Source: Acidobacteria bacterium AB60 (GTDB lineage Bacteria > Acidobacteriota > Terriglobia > Terriglobales > Acidobacteriaceae). Taken from it: 64,000 nucleotides of DNA. Made by a program: the position numbers and the translations under genes. The notes beneath the pieces are model-generated. The model worked only from the letters and a program-made list of their open reading frames with translations, had not been told where the DNA came from and searched no databases. Each line of letters opens with the position of its first letter. Within the stretch, counting starts at the first letter, position 1. Location: NCBI GenBank assembly GCA_008682415.1, contig VANK01000001.1, positions 248,001 to 312,000 of the forward strand, given 5' to 3'. Positions 54,572 to 63,297 of this stretch are shown here, one piece after another.

Positions 54572-56593
54572 ATGAGTAACCCGCAAGGGATTAAACAAAC
54601 CGCAACGCCTCGATTTGGGCGACTGGACGCGGATCTGGCCGAGGTTGAGGCAGCGATCTCACGGTCATCAGAGCACCTTCTTTCCCGGCAACATCCTGAA
54701 GGGTATTGGTCAGGCGAGCTTGAGGCGGACGCCATGCTCGAGGCTGACTACATCTTTCTGCACACGCTGCTGGAGAGTGGTGATCCGGGACGGCTGAAGC
54801 GCGCGTTTGCCGAGATGATGCGCTACCAGAAGGAAGATGGGAGCTGGAGTCTCTATCCCGGGGGGCCCGGCAATATCTCTCTGTCGGTGAAGTGCTACTT
54901 TTCGGCGAAGCTGATGGGTTTGAAGGCGGATGATCCGCGGATGGCGAAGTGCCGTGCCTGGATCCTGGCGCATGGCGGGGTGGTGGCGTGTAACACGTTC
55001 ACGAAGATGTATCTCTGCGCGCTGGGGCAGTACGACTATGACGCAGTGCCTGCGATCCCGCCGGAGATCGTTCTCTTCCCGAACTGGTTCTACTTCAACA
55101 TCTACGAGATTTCCTCGTGGTCGCGATCGATCCTGGTACCGCTGGCCATCATCTACGCAAAGAAGCCGTTCAAGAAGATACCGCCCGAGCAGGGAATCGA
55201 TGAGCTGTTTGTGGGCGGCCGGGAGAACTCCGTTCTCCGGTTGCGCATGGATCGCGAGAATCCGTTGTCGTGGCGGAATTTCTTTCTGGTCTGCGACCGG
55301 ATCACGCACTGGTTCGAGGCCGTGCATATTCGGCCGCTGCGGCGGTTGGCGCTCAAGCGCGCGGAAAAGTGGATGCTGGAGCGGCTGGAGATGACGGATG
55401 GGCTGGGCGCGATCTATCCGGCCATGATGAATGCGATCATTGCGCTGCGCTGCCTGGGGTACTCGGAGGACGATCCACAGGTGATCCGGGCCCGCGACGA
55501 GTTCGAAAAGCTGGGGATCGAGGAGGCGGCGAGCGAAGCGATGCCGGAACCAACGTTCCGTATGCAGCCGTGCATGAGCCCCGTTTGGGATACGGCGCAG
55601 GCGCTGTATGCGCTGGGCGAGGCGGGCGTGCCCCGGAACGATCCGCGAATGGTCAAGGCGGCGGACTGGCTGTTATCAAAAGAAGTGCGGCACAAGGGCG
55701 ACTGGGCGGTGAAGGTGCCGAACACCGAGCCCGGCGGATGGTATTTCGAGTTCAACAACGAGTTTTATCCCGATACGGATGACACGGCCCAGGTGCTTCT
55801 GGCGCTGAACAAGGTGGATCATCCCAAGGAGCGCTACCAGCACCAGGTGGCCGAGCGGGCGATTGCGTGGGAGTTCGCGATGCAGTGCCGCAACGGGGGA
55901 TGGGGCAGCTTCGACAAAGACAACACGAAGATGATCTTCCAGTACATTCCGTTTGCGGATCACAATGCCATGCTGGACCCGCCGACCGTGGATATTACGG
56001 GGCGGATGCTGGAGATGCTTTCGGCATACGGGTATTCGCGCGGCGACAAGCGGATCGAAAGGGCGATTCAGTTTATTCTCAGCGAGCAGGAGCCGGACGG
56101 CAGCTGGTTTGGGCGCTGGGGCGTTAACTACATTTATGGTACGTTTTTGGTCCTGCGGGGGCTGGATGCGATTGGGTTTGACCATAACGAGCCGCAGATC
56201 CAGCAGGCCGCGGAGTGGATTCGGATGGTGCAGAATTCCGATGGCGGGTGGGGCGAGACGTGCGGCAGCTACGACGATCCCAACACCCGGGGCGAGGGGC
56301 CGAGCACGCCTTCGCAGACCGCATGGGCGTTGCTGGGATTGCTGGCGGCGGGCGATGATCGATCCGACTCGATTGCCAAAGGTGTGCGATGGCTGCTGGA
56401 ACGACAGCAGGATGACGGGAGCTGGGACGAGTCGATGGGCGAGGGCGCAAAGCGCGAGAGCATCATCACCGGAACGGGATTCCCCAAGGTGTTCTACCTG
56501 GCGTACACGCTGTATCGCCAGTATTTCCCGCTGATGGCGCTGACGGCGTATCGCCGGGCGATGGAGAAGCAGCTTTTAGCGGTTAGCTCTTAG
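54572..56593 (+). CDS. shc: Squalene-hopene cyclase
   Basis: 673 residues. Cyclises squalene to hopene/hopanol at the membrane. The catalytic acid is in the DXDD motif YPDTDDTAQ. QW-type repeats occur through the protein (GGWGSFDKDN, DGSWFGRWGVNYIYG, DGGWGETCGSYDDP, DGSWDESMG). LEADYIFL near the N-terminus is typical. Length is normal for the class. The last eight codons and the stop lie in repeat DNA (56571-56601), so the C-terminus has been shaped by the repeat. Confidence 0.97.
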   Translation: MSNPQGIKQTATPRFGRLDADLAEVEAAISRSSEHLLSRQHPEGYWSGELEADAMLEADYIFLHTLLESGDPGRLKRAFAEMMRYQKEDGSWSLYPGGPGNISLSVKCYFSAKLMGLKADDPRMAKCRAWILAHGGVVACNTFTKMYLCALGQYDYDAVPAIPPEIVLFPNWFYFNIYEISSWSRSILVPLAIIYAKKPFKKIPPEQGIDELFVGGRENSVLRLRMDRENPLSWRNFFLVCDRITHWFEAVHIRPLRRLALKRAEKWMLERLEMTDGLGAIYPAMMNAIIALRCLGYSEDDPQVIRARDEFEKLGIEEAASEAMPEPTFRMQPCMSPVWDTAQALYALGEAGVPRNDPRMVKAADWLLSKEVRHKGDWAVKVPNTEPGGWYFEFNNEFYPDTDDTAQVLLALNKVDHPKERYQHQVAERAIAWEFAMQCRNGGWGSFDKDNTKMIFQYIPFADHNAMLDPPTVDITGRMLEMLSAYGYSRGDKRIERAIQFILSEQEPDGSWFGRWGVNYIYGTFLVLRGLDAIGFDHNEPQIQQAAEWIRMVQNSDGGWGETCGSYDDPNTRGEGPSTPSQTAWALLGLLAAGDDRSDSIAKGVRWLLERQQDDGSWDESMGEGAKRESIITGTGFPKVFYLAYTLYRQYFPLMALTAYRRAMEKQLLAVSS

Positions 56594-56674
56594 CTGTTAG
56601 CGGTTCGTTGCGAGAACGAGTTTTGAGATTTCAGGTGTTGATGGTCTTGGGCTAGAAGCTGAGAGCTGATAGCC
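56578..56674. repeat. TTAGCTGTTAGC-type junction repeat, copy 2
   Basis: A 24-nt left arm (56578-56601) and 24-nt right arm (56651-56674) are imperfect inverted repeats (17 of 24 positions pair). The left arm overlaps the shc stop. The right arm ends about 28 bp before the hpnH start. Related to the korA-korB element at 30979-31053. Confidence 0.65.
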
Positions 56675-56701
56675 GAGGGCTTATCGGAGGGTCTTTCGAA
56701 G

Positions 56702-57823
56702 ATGGCTATTCCTTTGTCCCAGGTGTGGACGGTTGCCAGCTATGTGTGGAAGAAGAAGCTGAAGGGTGAGAAGCGCTATCCCACGGTGCTGATGCTGGAG
56801 CCACTGTTCCGCTGCAACCTGGCGTGTGCCGGGTGCGGCAAGGTGCAGTATCCGCCGCACATCCTGAAGAAACAGTTGACGCCGGAGGAGTGCTTTGCCG
56901 CGGTGGAAGAGTGCGGCGTGCCGATGGTGGCGATTCCCGGCGGCGAGCCGCTGCTGCACCCGCAGATTGTGGAGATTGTGAACGGGCTGGTGGCGCGCAA
57001 GAAGTACGTGTACATGTGCACGAACGCGCTGGAGCTGAAGCGCAGGCTGCATGAGTTCACGCCGTCGAAGTACCTGACGTTCAGCGTCCATCTCGATGGG
57101 CAACGCGAGCACCATGACTTCTCGGTCTGCCGCGAGGGCGGATACGACATTGCGGTGGAGGGTATCAAGGAGGCGGTGAAACGGGGCTTCCGCGTGACAC
57201 CGAACTCCACGTTCTTTGACGGCACGGACCCCAACAGTGTGCGCGCGCACTTTGACGAGATGATGGCGATCGGCGTGGAAGGCATCGTGCTGTCGCCGGG
57301 GTACAGCTATGACAAGGCGCCGGACCAGACGCATTTCATGGGCCGGGCGCGGGTGCGCAAGCTGTTCCGCGCAATCCTGTCGAACCGGAAGAAGTCGTGG
57401 AAGTTCAACATGTCGCCGCTATTTCTTGAGTTCCTGATGGGCGACCGCAATTACGATTGCACGCCTTGGGGCTCGCCGGCCTACAACATCTTTGGCTGGC
57501 AAAAGCCGTGTTACCTGCTGCAGGACGGGTATGCCGCGACCTTCAAGGAGCTGATGGAGACGACGAAGTGGGAGGAGTACGGCGTCGGCAGCGGGAATCC
57601 GAAGTGCGCGAATTGCATGGTGAGCTGCGGGTATGAGCCAACGGCCGTGATTGATGGTTTTCTCTCGCTGAAGGGCTTCTGGGGCATGGTGAAGGGCACC
57701 TTCTCCAGCTACACGAACCCGCACGCGCTGAAGCAGCTCAACGAGTGGGACACCAAGCATGGTTCGGCTCCCCTGGTGCAGATTGAGAGCGCGACGCGGA
57801 GCCTTGAGGAGACCAACGCATGA
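56702..57823 (+). CDS. hpnH: Adenosylhopane synthase HpnH (radical SAM)
   Basis: 373 residues. Adds a 5'-deoxyadenosyl group to hopene, the first step of side-chain extension. Cluster motif CNLACAGC (CxxxCxxC) follows LEPLFR; IPGGEPLLHPQI is the SAM-binding motif; a C-terminal Cys group (CANCMVSCGYEP) is typical of HpnH and the SPASM-like tail. GGAGG lies 11 bp upstream. Overlaps the next ORF by ATGA. Confidence 0.95.
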   Translation: MAIPLSQVWTVASYVWKKKLKGEKRYPTVLMLEPLFRCNLACAGCGKVQYPPHILKKQLTPEECFAAVEECGVPMVAIPGGEPLLHPQIVEIVNGLVARKKYVYMCTNALELKRRLHEFTPSKYLTFSVHLDGQREHHDFSVCREGGYDIAVEGIKEAVKRGFRVTPNSTFFDGTDPNSVRAHFDEMMAIGVEGIVLSPGYSYDKAPDQTHFMGRARVRKLFRAILSNRKKSWKFNMSPLFLEFLMGDRNYDCTPWGSPAYNIFGWQKPCYLLQDGYAATFKELMETTKWEEYGVGSGNPKCANCMVSCGYEPTAVIDGFLSLKGFWGMVKGTFSSYTNPHALKQLNEWDTKHGSAPLVQIESATRSLEETNA

Positions 57824-58248
57824 GCGCCGAGGTGCTGAAGTACACGCGAGAGCAAGTGGAGCAGATGGAGATTGCTCCGGGAACGGAGCACGAGAAGCTG
57901 GAGGGCTGGATTCCCGATCTGGCAAGCGACGAGGATCTGCGCATCGCGCTGGAGAAGGCCTTTGACTATCGCGGCGATGTGACCTTGACGACCAAGTCGG
58001 GGGACAAGATCGAGGCATATATCTTCAATCGCCAGTCCGGAGCGACTCTCGCCGATTCGTACGTGCAATACTTCACGCCCAAGGCCGAGGACAAGCGCAG
58101 GTTGAGTTATGCGGAGATTGCGCGGCTGGAGTTTACCGGCAAAGATCGCGCGGCCGGGAAACATTGGGAAGACTGGGTGAAGGCGTACAACGAGAAGAAG
58201 GCGGCGGGGGAGAAGAACATCGCGCTGGCGCCGGAGAAGTTGGACTAG
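57820..58248 (+). CDS. Unknown small protein encoded within the hopanoid operon
   Basis: 142 residues, no signal peptide, no Cys. It is acidic and lysine-rich with helical N-terminus (TREQVEQMEIAPGTEHEKLEGW), a central stretch resembling a small beta domain (GDVTLTTKSGDKIEAYIFN), and a helical tail (WEDWVKAYNEKKAAGEKN). Translationally coupled to hpnH through ATGA overlap, so a role tied to HpnH or to the hopanoid pathway is likely. I do not recognise the family. Confidence 0.75.
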   Translation: MSAEVLKYTREQVEQMEIAPGTEHEKLEGWIPDLASDEDLRIALEKAFDYRGDVTLTTKSGDKIEAYIFNRQSGATLADSYVQYFTPKAEDKRRLSYAEIARLEFTGKDRAAGKHWEDWVKAYNEKKAAGEKNIALAPEKLD

Positions 58249-58250
58249 GC

Positions 58251-58372
58251 CAGTGATCAGTGGACAGTGATCAGTGATCAGATACTGTCCCAGTCGAACC
58301 CTGGCTGCCTTTTGATCTATCCGAACTGACCGATGTGAATACTGATCACTGTTCACTGACCACGGTTCACTG
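58251..58372. repeat. CAGTGATCAGTG inverted-repeat element upstream of hpnA
   Basis: 31-nt arms at 58251-58281 and 58342-58372 are inverted copies identical at 27 of 31 positions and enclose 60 bp. The element fills the whole space from 3 bp after the unknown ORF to 4 bp before the hpnA ATG. It resembles a small non-autonomous TIR element; no target duplication is evident. Confidence 0.75.
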
Positions 58373-58376
58373 TGCC

Positions 58377-59408
58377 ATGAAAGTCTTCCTTACCGGCGCT
58401 ACCGGATTTGTCGGTCATCACGTGGCTCGCGCGCTTGCCGCCCAGGGCGCGGAGCTGCGCATGCTGGTGCGCAAGAGCAGCAACCTGGCGAATCTCGAGG
58501 GCATTCCCGGCGACACGCATGTGGGCGACCTGGGCCAGCCGGAGTCGCTGCGGCCCGCGCTGGCTGGCTGCGACGCCGTGATGCATGTAGCCGCAGATTA
58601 CCGGCTGTGGATTCGCGATCCGGATGCGATGTACCGCGCCAATGTGGAGGGCACGCGCGATCTGTTGCGGATGGCGCGCGAGGCAGGTGTCCGGCGGGTG
58701 GTGTACACGTCGAGTGTGGCAACCATGCACTTCCGGACGGATGGGATTGTGGTGAATGAGGAGACGCCGGTTTCGCTGGCGGACATGGTGGGGCACTACA
58801 AGCGATCGAAGTTCATGGCCGAGCAGCAGGCGATTGCCGCGGCGCAGGATGGGCAAGAGGTGATGGTGCTGAACCCCACGACGCCAATCGGCGCGAACGA
58901 CGCCAAGCCGACGCCGACGGGGCGTATCTTCGTGGACTTCCTGAATCGCAAATTCCCAGCGTATATGGATACGGGGCTGAACCTGGTGGACGTGAGCGAG
59001 GTCGCCCGAGCGCATGTTCTGGCGCTAACGACGGGCACGCCAGGGCGCCGGTACATTCTGGGCGGCGAGAATCTCACGTTGAAGCAGATCCTCGACAAGA
59101 TGGCGGCCATCACGGGAATACCGTCGCCGACTGTGAAGATTCCTTTTGCGGTGGCGGCGACCTATGCGTTTTTCGAGGAACTGATTACTGGACGGATTCG
59201 CGGCAGGGAACCGAGGGCGACGCTGGAAGAGGTGCGGATGGGGCGGAAGAAGATGTTCGCCTCCTCGGCACGGGCACAACAGGAACTGGGTTTCCGCATT
59301 TTGCCGGTATATCCTGCGATGCGCGCGGCCATCGAGTGGTTTTGCGCGCATGGATACGCACCCACCTCCGCGCTGACGGCACAGCCGGCCATTGCAGGGC
59401 GGGCATGA
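58377..59408 (+). CDS. hpnA: Hopanoid-associated NAD-dependent epimerase HpnA
   Basis: 343 residues from ATG 58377. Extended SDR with TGATGFVGHHVARAL at the N-terminus for NAD(P), AGCDAVMHVAADYRLW, YTSSVATMHF, and the active-site Tyr/Lys in GHYKRSKFMAE. NPTTPIGANDAKPTPTGRI and the MDTGLNLVDVSEVA region fit HpnA. Role in hopanoid side-chain formation is known only in outline. No ribosome site precedes the ATG, since the TIR element abuts it; readthrough coupling may help. Confidence 0.93.
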   Translation: MKVFLTGATGFVGHHVARALAAQGAELRMLVRKSSNLANLEGIPGDTHVGDLGQPESLRPALAGCDAVMHVAADYRLWIRDPDAMYRANVEGTRDLLRMAREAGVRRVVYTSSVATMHFRTDGIVVNEETPVSLADMVGHYKRSKFMAEQQAIAAAQDGQEVMVLNPTTPIGANDAKPTPTGRIFVDFLNRKFPAYMDTGLNLVDVSEVARAHVLALTTGTPGRRYILGGENLTLKQILDKMAAITGIPSPTVKIPFAVAATYAFFEELITGRIRGREPRATLEEVRMGRKKMFASSARAQQELGFRILPVYPAMRAAIEWFCAHGYAPTSALTAQPAIAGRA

Positions 59409-60127
59409 CGCGAGTCGCCCTGATCGCGGCATTTCCCGGCGAGCTGCGGCCGCTGGTGCGGCACTGGCCGCATAGCAAGCGGAACGGGGTGCAGTTCTGG
59501 GCGCAACGGAACGAGGAAGAGGAGTGGATTGCGGCATGTGCCGGCGCCGGGCAGGACGCAGCGACCCGCGCGTTCGCCGCGCTCGAGGATGGAGGCCCGA
59601 TCGACCTGGTGATTTCGCTGGGATGGGCGGGTGCGCTGCGAGCCGATGTGGCCGCGGGCAGCGCTCATAATGTCGCGGGAGTGATTGATGCGCGGACGGG
59701 AGAGCGGTTCCTGTGCGATGCGGGGGCCGGGGAGCTTTGGCTGGTAACCAGCCCGGTTGTGGCGGATGAGATGGAGAAGCGCAGGCTTGCCAACACTTAC
59801 CACGCGGCGCTGGTGGATATGGAGGGAGCGGCGGTGGCGCGACTGGCGTCCATGCGGGAGATCCCCTTCTATTGCATCAAGGGGGTGAGCGATAGCGTGC
59901 GGGCTCGGCTGCCCGACCTGAATCGTTTCCTTCGGCACGACGGCGGTTTCCGGCTGGCTGCTTTCCTTCTTTTTGTGATGGTGAGGCCTTGGTACTGGCC
60001 GGCACTGGTCCAGATGGGCGAAAATAGCAGGAAGGCTGCCCAAAATATCGCCCAGTCCCTATTTGAGTTCTTTGATGAACGAGGTCACATCAGTAAACCG
60101 AATGGCTACCCAAATCTCAAGCCCTGA
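59405..60127 (+). CDS. hpnG: Hopanoid-associated nucleoside phosphorylase HpnG
   Basis: 240 residues from ATG 59405, overlapping hpnA (ATGA). Removes adenine from adenosylhopane to give a ribosyl-type hopane. Nucleoside-phosphorylase fold: MTRVALIAAFPGEL start, CAGAGQDAATRAFAALEDGG, VISLGWAGAL, LVDMEGAAVARLASMREIPFYCIKGVSDS. The tail overlaps the next gene by 26 bp. Confidence 0.92.
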   Translation: MTRVALIAAFPGELRPLVRHWPHSKRNGVQFWAQRNEEEEWIAACAGAGQDAATRAFAALEDGGPIDLVISLGWAGALRADVAAGSAHNVAGVIDARTGERFLCDAGAGELWLVTSPVVADEMEKRRLANTYHAALVDMEGAAVARLASMREIPFYCIKGVSDSVRARLPDLNRFLRHDGGFRLAAFLLFVMVRPWYWPALVQMGENSRKAAQNIAQSLFEFFDERGHISKPNGYPNLKP

Positions 60128-61232
60128 GTCGCTGGCGGTGCAGACAGTCCCGGCGACGATGCGCGCGGTGGTGTATCGCGGCATCAATGACATGCGCGTA
60201 GAAACGGTACCGGTGCCGAGCATTGGACCAGGCGAGCTGCTGGTCCGGATTGCCACCTGTGGCATCTGTGGAACGGATCTGAAGAAGATACACTTTGGCT
60301 CGCACTCGGCTCCTCGAATCTTCGGGCATGAGATGTCCGGAACCATTGTGGCGCGGGGTGAAGGGGTCAACGGATACGAAGTAGGGGAGAGGGTTGTAGT
60401 TCATCACCACGTGCCCTGCAACGAATGCTACTACTGCCGCAAAGGAACTCCGGCACAGTGTCCGCTGTACAAGAAGACCGGGGTAACGGCGGGATTTGAG
60501 CCGTCCGGGGGAGGATTCGCCGAGTATATCCGGGTGATGGATTTCGTGGTGACCAACGGCGGGGTCGTTCGGATACCGGCGGGCGTGCCGTTTGAGCAGG
60601 CGGCTTTTGTGGAGCCTGTGAACACGGTTCTCAAAGGCGTGAAGATGTTGAATCTGGCGCCGGATGACACGGTGCTGGTGATCGGCCAGGGACCGATTGG
60701 ACTGATGCATGCGGTGCTAGCCAGCCGCACGGGGGCTCGTGTACTGACCTCAGACCTTTACCAGGAGCGTCATGCGATCGCGGCACGGTATGGACTGAAG
60801 AACCCGATTCACGCGGCAACCGAGAATGTGGTGGAGCGAGTGTACGCGGAGACCGACGGGCGGGGAGCGGACGCGGTCGTCCTGGCCGTGGGCGGGAATG
60901 CGCTGATCAAGACGGCGATGGATGCATGCCGCCCGGGAGGCAAGGTTATGCTGTTCGCGCAGACGCAGCATGGCGATGCGACATTCGATCCGGGCGCGGT
61001 GTGCATGGACGAGAAGACACTTCTGGGATCCTATTCCTCGTCCTTCGGCATTCTGGACGAAGTGACCGATCTGGTCTTTGGCGGTTATCGCAATGGGTTC
61101 GATTTGACGCAGTTGATATCGCACCGCTTTCCGCTTGAGCAGGCGGTAGCGGCGATCGATATCGCTTCGCATCCGAAGGCTGACTCGATGAAGATCATGA
61201 TCGAGCCGGTCCCTGGCAGGGGTGGAGAGTAA
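60102..61232 (+). CDS. Zinc-dependent dehydrogenase (MDR) in the hopanoid operon, first
   Basis: 376 residues from ATG 60102, starting inside hpnG. Medium-chain dehydrogenase: catalytic zinc from Cys in CGICGTDLKK and His-Glu in FGHEMSG; structural zinc from the four Cys in CNECYYCRKGTPAQC; NAD(P) fold with VIGQGPIGLMHAV. The nearest pattern is the sorbitol/threonine dehydrogenase type. Its substrate is unknown; position after hpnG suggests action on the hopanoid side chain. Confidence 0.88.
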   Translation: MATQISSPESLAVQTVPATMRAVVYRGINDMRVETVPVPSIGPGELLVRIATCGICGTDLKKIHFGSHSAPRIFGHEMSGTIVARGEGVNGYEVGERVVVHHHVPCNECYYCRKGTPAQCPLYKKTGVTAGFEPSGGGFAEYIRVMDFVVTNGGVVRIPAGVPFEQAAFVEPVNTVLKGVKMLNLAPDDTVLVIGQGPIGLMHAVLASRTGARVLTSDLYQERHAIAARYGLKNPIHAATENVVERVYAETDGRGADAVVLAVGGNALIKTAMDACRPGGKVMLFAQTQHGDATFDPGAVCMDEKTLLGSYSSSFGILDEVTDLVFGGYRNGFDLTQLISHRFPLEQAVAAIDIASHPKADSMKIMIEPVPGRGGE

Positions 61233-61243
61233 GGAGAGGTCCG

Positions 61244-62287
61244 ATGGCGACCACGATGAAGGCCGCGATCCTCCATGGGCGCGAGGACATTCGCATTGAG
61301 CGGGTGCCGGTTCCCGAAGCGGAACCAGGCGAGCTGATTGTGCGGGTGGGCGCGGCCCTGACGTGCGGCACTGACCTGAAGGTATTCCGCCGCGGCTACC
61401 ACGCGCGGATGATCGTGCCGCCGGCGCTGTTCGGACACGAGCTTGCGGGGACTGTCGTGGAGTCCGGGGAAGGGGTGACGGATTTTTCGCCGGGCGACCG
61501 GGTGGTGGCTCTCAACTCAGCCCCGTGCGGGCAGTGCTATTTCTGCCAGCGCAACCAGGAGAACCTCTGCGACGATCTCCTGTTCAATAATGGCGCGTAC
61601 GCCGAGTTCATTCGCATTCCAGCGCGCATTGTGGCCAAGAACACCCTGCACATTCCCGACCACGTTCCGTTGGAGCACGCTGCGTTGACGGAGCCGCTGG
61701 CGTGTGCCGTTCATGGATTCGAAGATTCGCGACCGCACCCGGGAGATACCGTCGCAATCATTGGCGGGGGCCCGCTTGGTCTGATGATGGTGCACGTGGC
61801 CGCGCTGGCCGGATGCGAGGTGATTGCGATCGTCAAGCACGATGGGCAGGTGGAGGCGGCGCAGCAGCTGGGCGCGACGCATATCGTGCAGACATCCAGC
61901 GTGCGAAAAGCGATCCAGCAGACGCGGGCGCTGACTCCCAAGGACCGTGGTGTCGACATCGCGATCGAGGCGGTCGGAGTGCCTGAGGCGTGGCAAGAAG
62001 CTGTCGAGCTGGTGCGCAAGGGCGGGACGGTGAACTTCTTCGGCGGATGCGCGGTAGGCACGCACGTTACGCTCGATACCAATCGCATTCACTATAGCGA
62101 CATCACGCTGCGCGCGACGTTCCACCATACTCCGGCAATCTGCCGCAAGGCTTTGGATTTGATTGCGGGGGGCCGGTTCCAGGCGAGCGCATTCATCACC
62201 GGGCACGCGCACCTGTATGAACTGAACCGCGTCTTCGAGAAGCTGATGAATCGCAGCAGCGAGATCAAGACGGCGATTGTACCGTAA
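61244..62287 (+). CDS. Zinc-dependent dehydrogenase (MDR) in the hopanoid operon, second
   Basis: 347 residues. AGGAGAGG lies upstream of the ATG, 11 bp after the first dehydrogenase. It has catalytic zinc motif CGTDLKVF and GHELAG, structural Cys in CGQCYFCQRNQENLC, and Rossmann IIGGGPLGLMMVHVA. It shares perhaps a third of its pattern with the neighbour, so an old duplication or paired recruitment is likely. Both might form one functional unit. Substrate unknown. Confidence 0.88.
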   Translation: MATTMKAAILHGREDIRIERVPVPEAEPGELIVRVGAALTCGTDLKVFRRGYHARMIVPPALFGHELAGTVVESGEGVTDFSPGDRVVALNSAPCGQCYFCQRNQENLCDDLLFNNGAYAEFIRIPARIVAKNTLHIPDHVPLEHAALTEPLACAVHGFEDSRPHPGDTVAIIGGGPLGLMMVHVAALAGCEVIAIVKHDGQVEAAQQLGATHIVQTSSVRKAIQQTRALTPKDRGVDIAIEAVGVPEAWQEAVELVRKGGTVNFFGGCAVGTHVTLDTNRIHYSDITLRATFHHTPAICRKALDLIAGGRFQASAFITGHAHLYELNRVFEKLMNRSSEIKTAIVP

Positions 62288-62295
62288 GGTTTTTC

Positions 62296-63297
62296 ATGAA
62301 CACGGCGACCCACGAACACGGAAGCGAGAGCGAGTTGATTGAGCGCGGCTGGGCAGCGCTTCCGCCGGAGTACCGGATTCCGGAAATTGCTCCGACGCTG
62401 GAAGAGGCGCGCGCCTACTGCAAACATCTCGCAGAGACTCATTACGAGAACTTCCACGTAGCGTCCTGGTTCTTGCCTAAAGCGCTGCGGCCGCACTTCC
62501 ACGCGATATATGCTTACTGCCGAATCTCGGATGACCTCGGAGATGAAGTAGGCGACACCTCGGCGGCTCTGGCGCTGCTGGATCTGTGGGGCCGCGAACT
62601 CGATGCGTGCTATGAAGGGCGTGCACGGCATCCGGTATTTGTCGCTTTGCACGAGACGATCGGCGCGTGCGGGATTCCCAAGGAGCCATTTGCGGACTTG
62701 CTGGTAGCCTTCCGCCAGGATCAGACAGTGACGCGGTTTGCCACCATGCAGGATGTGCTTGCCTACTGCCGGTATTCTGCGAATCCTGTGGGCAGGTTGG
62801 TTTTATATGCGTGCGGGGAGGTGACTCCGAATACGATCGCGGAGAAGTTTTCCCTTTCGGACGCGACGTGCACAGCCTTGCAGTTGGCGAACTTCTGGCA
62901 GGACGTGCGGAGCGATTACGTGGTGCGCAACCGTGTGTATCTGCCGGTTGATGACATGCAGAGGTTCGGCGTCAGCGAAGAGGCGATTGCGGCGGGGAAG
63001 GCGACGCCAGAGTTTCGAGAGTTGCTGCGTTATGAAGTGGAGCTGGCGCGCGAATTGTTTGCACGGGGACTTCCACTCATTGGAAGGGTGAATCGCGAAC
63101 TGGCGATCGATCTGGATTTATTCAGCCGCGGTGGACTGGAGATCCTTCGGGCCATTGAACAGCAAGATTACGATGTGCTGAGCGCCCGGCCGGCAATCAG
63201 CAAGAGCACGAAGCTGCAGTTGGCCTTTCGTGCGCTCAGCGGCAAGTTTTTGCCTTTCCTGCGCCTCGGGCCCCGGGCAACGAGGATGGCGGCTTGA
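62296..63297 (+). CDS. hpnC: Hydroxysqualene synthase HpnC
   Basis: 333 residues. Converts presqualene diphosphate to hydroxysqualene. Trans-prenyl transferase fold with YAYCRISDDLGDE (first Asp-rich motif) and LANFWQDVRSDYVVRNRVYLP (second). The start HYENFHVASWFLP and the ATMQDVLAYCRYSANPVGRLVLY region are typical. 8 bp after the dehydrogenase; overlaps hpnD (TTGA). Confidence 0.94.
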   Translation: MNTATHEHGSESELIERGWAALPPEYRIPEIAPTLEEARAYCKHLAETHYENFHVASWFLPKALRPHFHAIYAYCRISDDLGDEVGDTSAALALLDLWGRELDACYEGRARHPVFVALHETIGACGIPKEPFADLLVAFRQDQTVTRFATMQDVLAYCRYSANPVGRLVLYACGEVTPNTIAEKFSLSDATCTALQLANFWQDVRSDYVVRNRVYLPVDDMQRFGVSEEAIAAGKATPEFRELLRYEVELARELFARGLPLIGRVNRELAIDLDLFSRGGLEILRAIEQQDYDVLSARPAISKSTKLQLAFRALSGKFLPFLRLGPRATRMAA

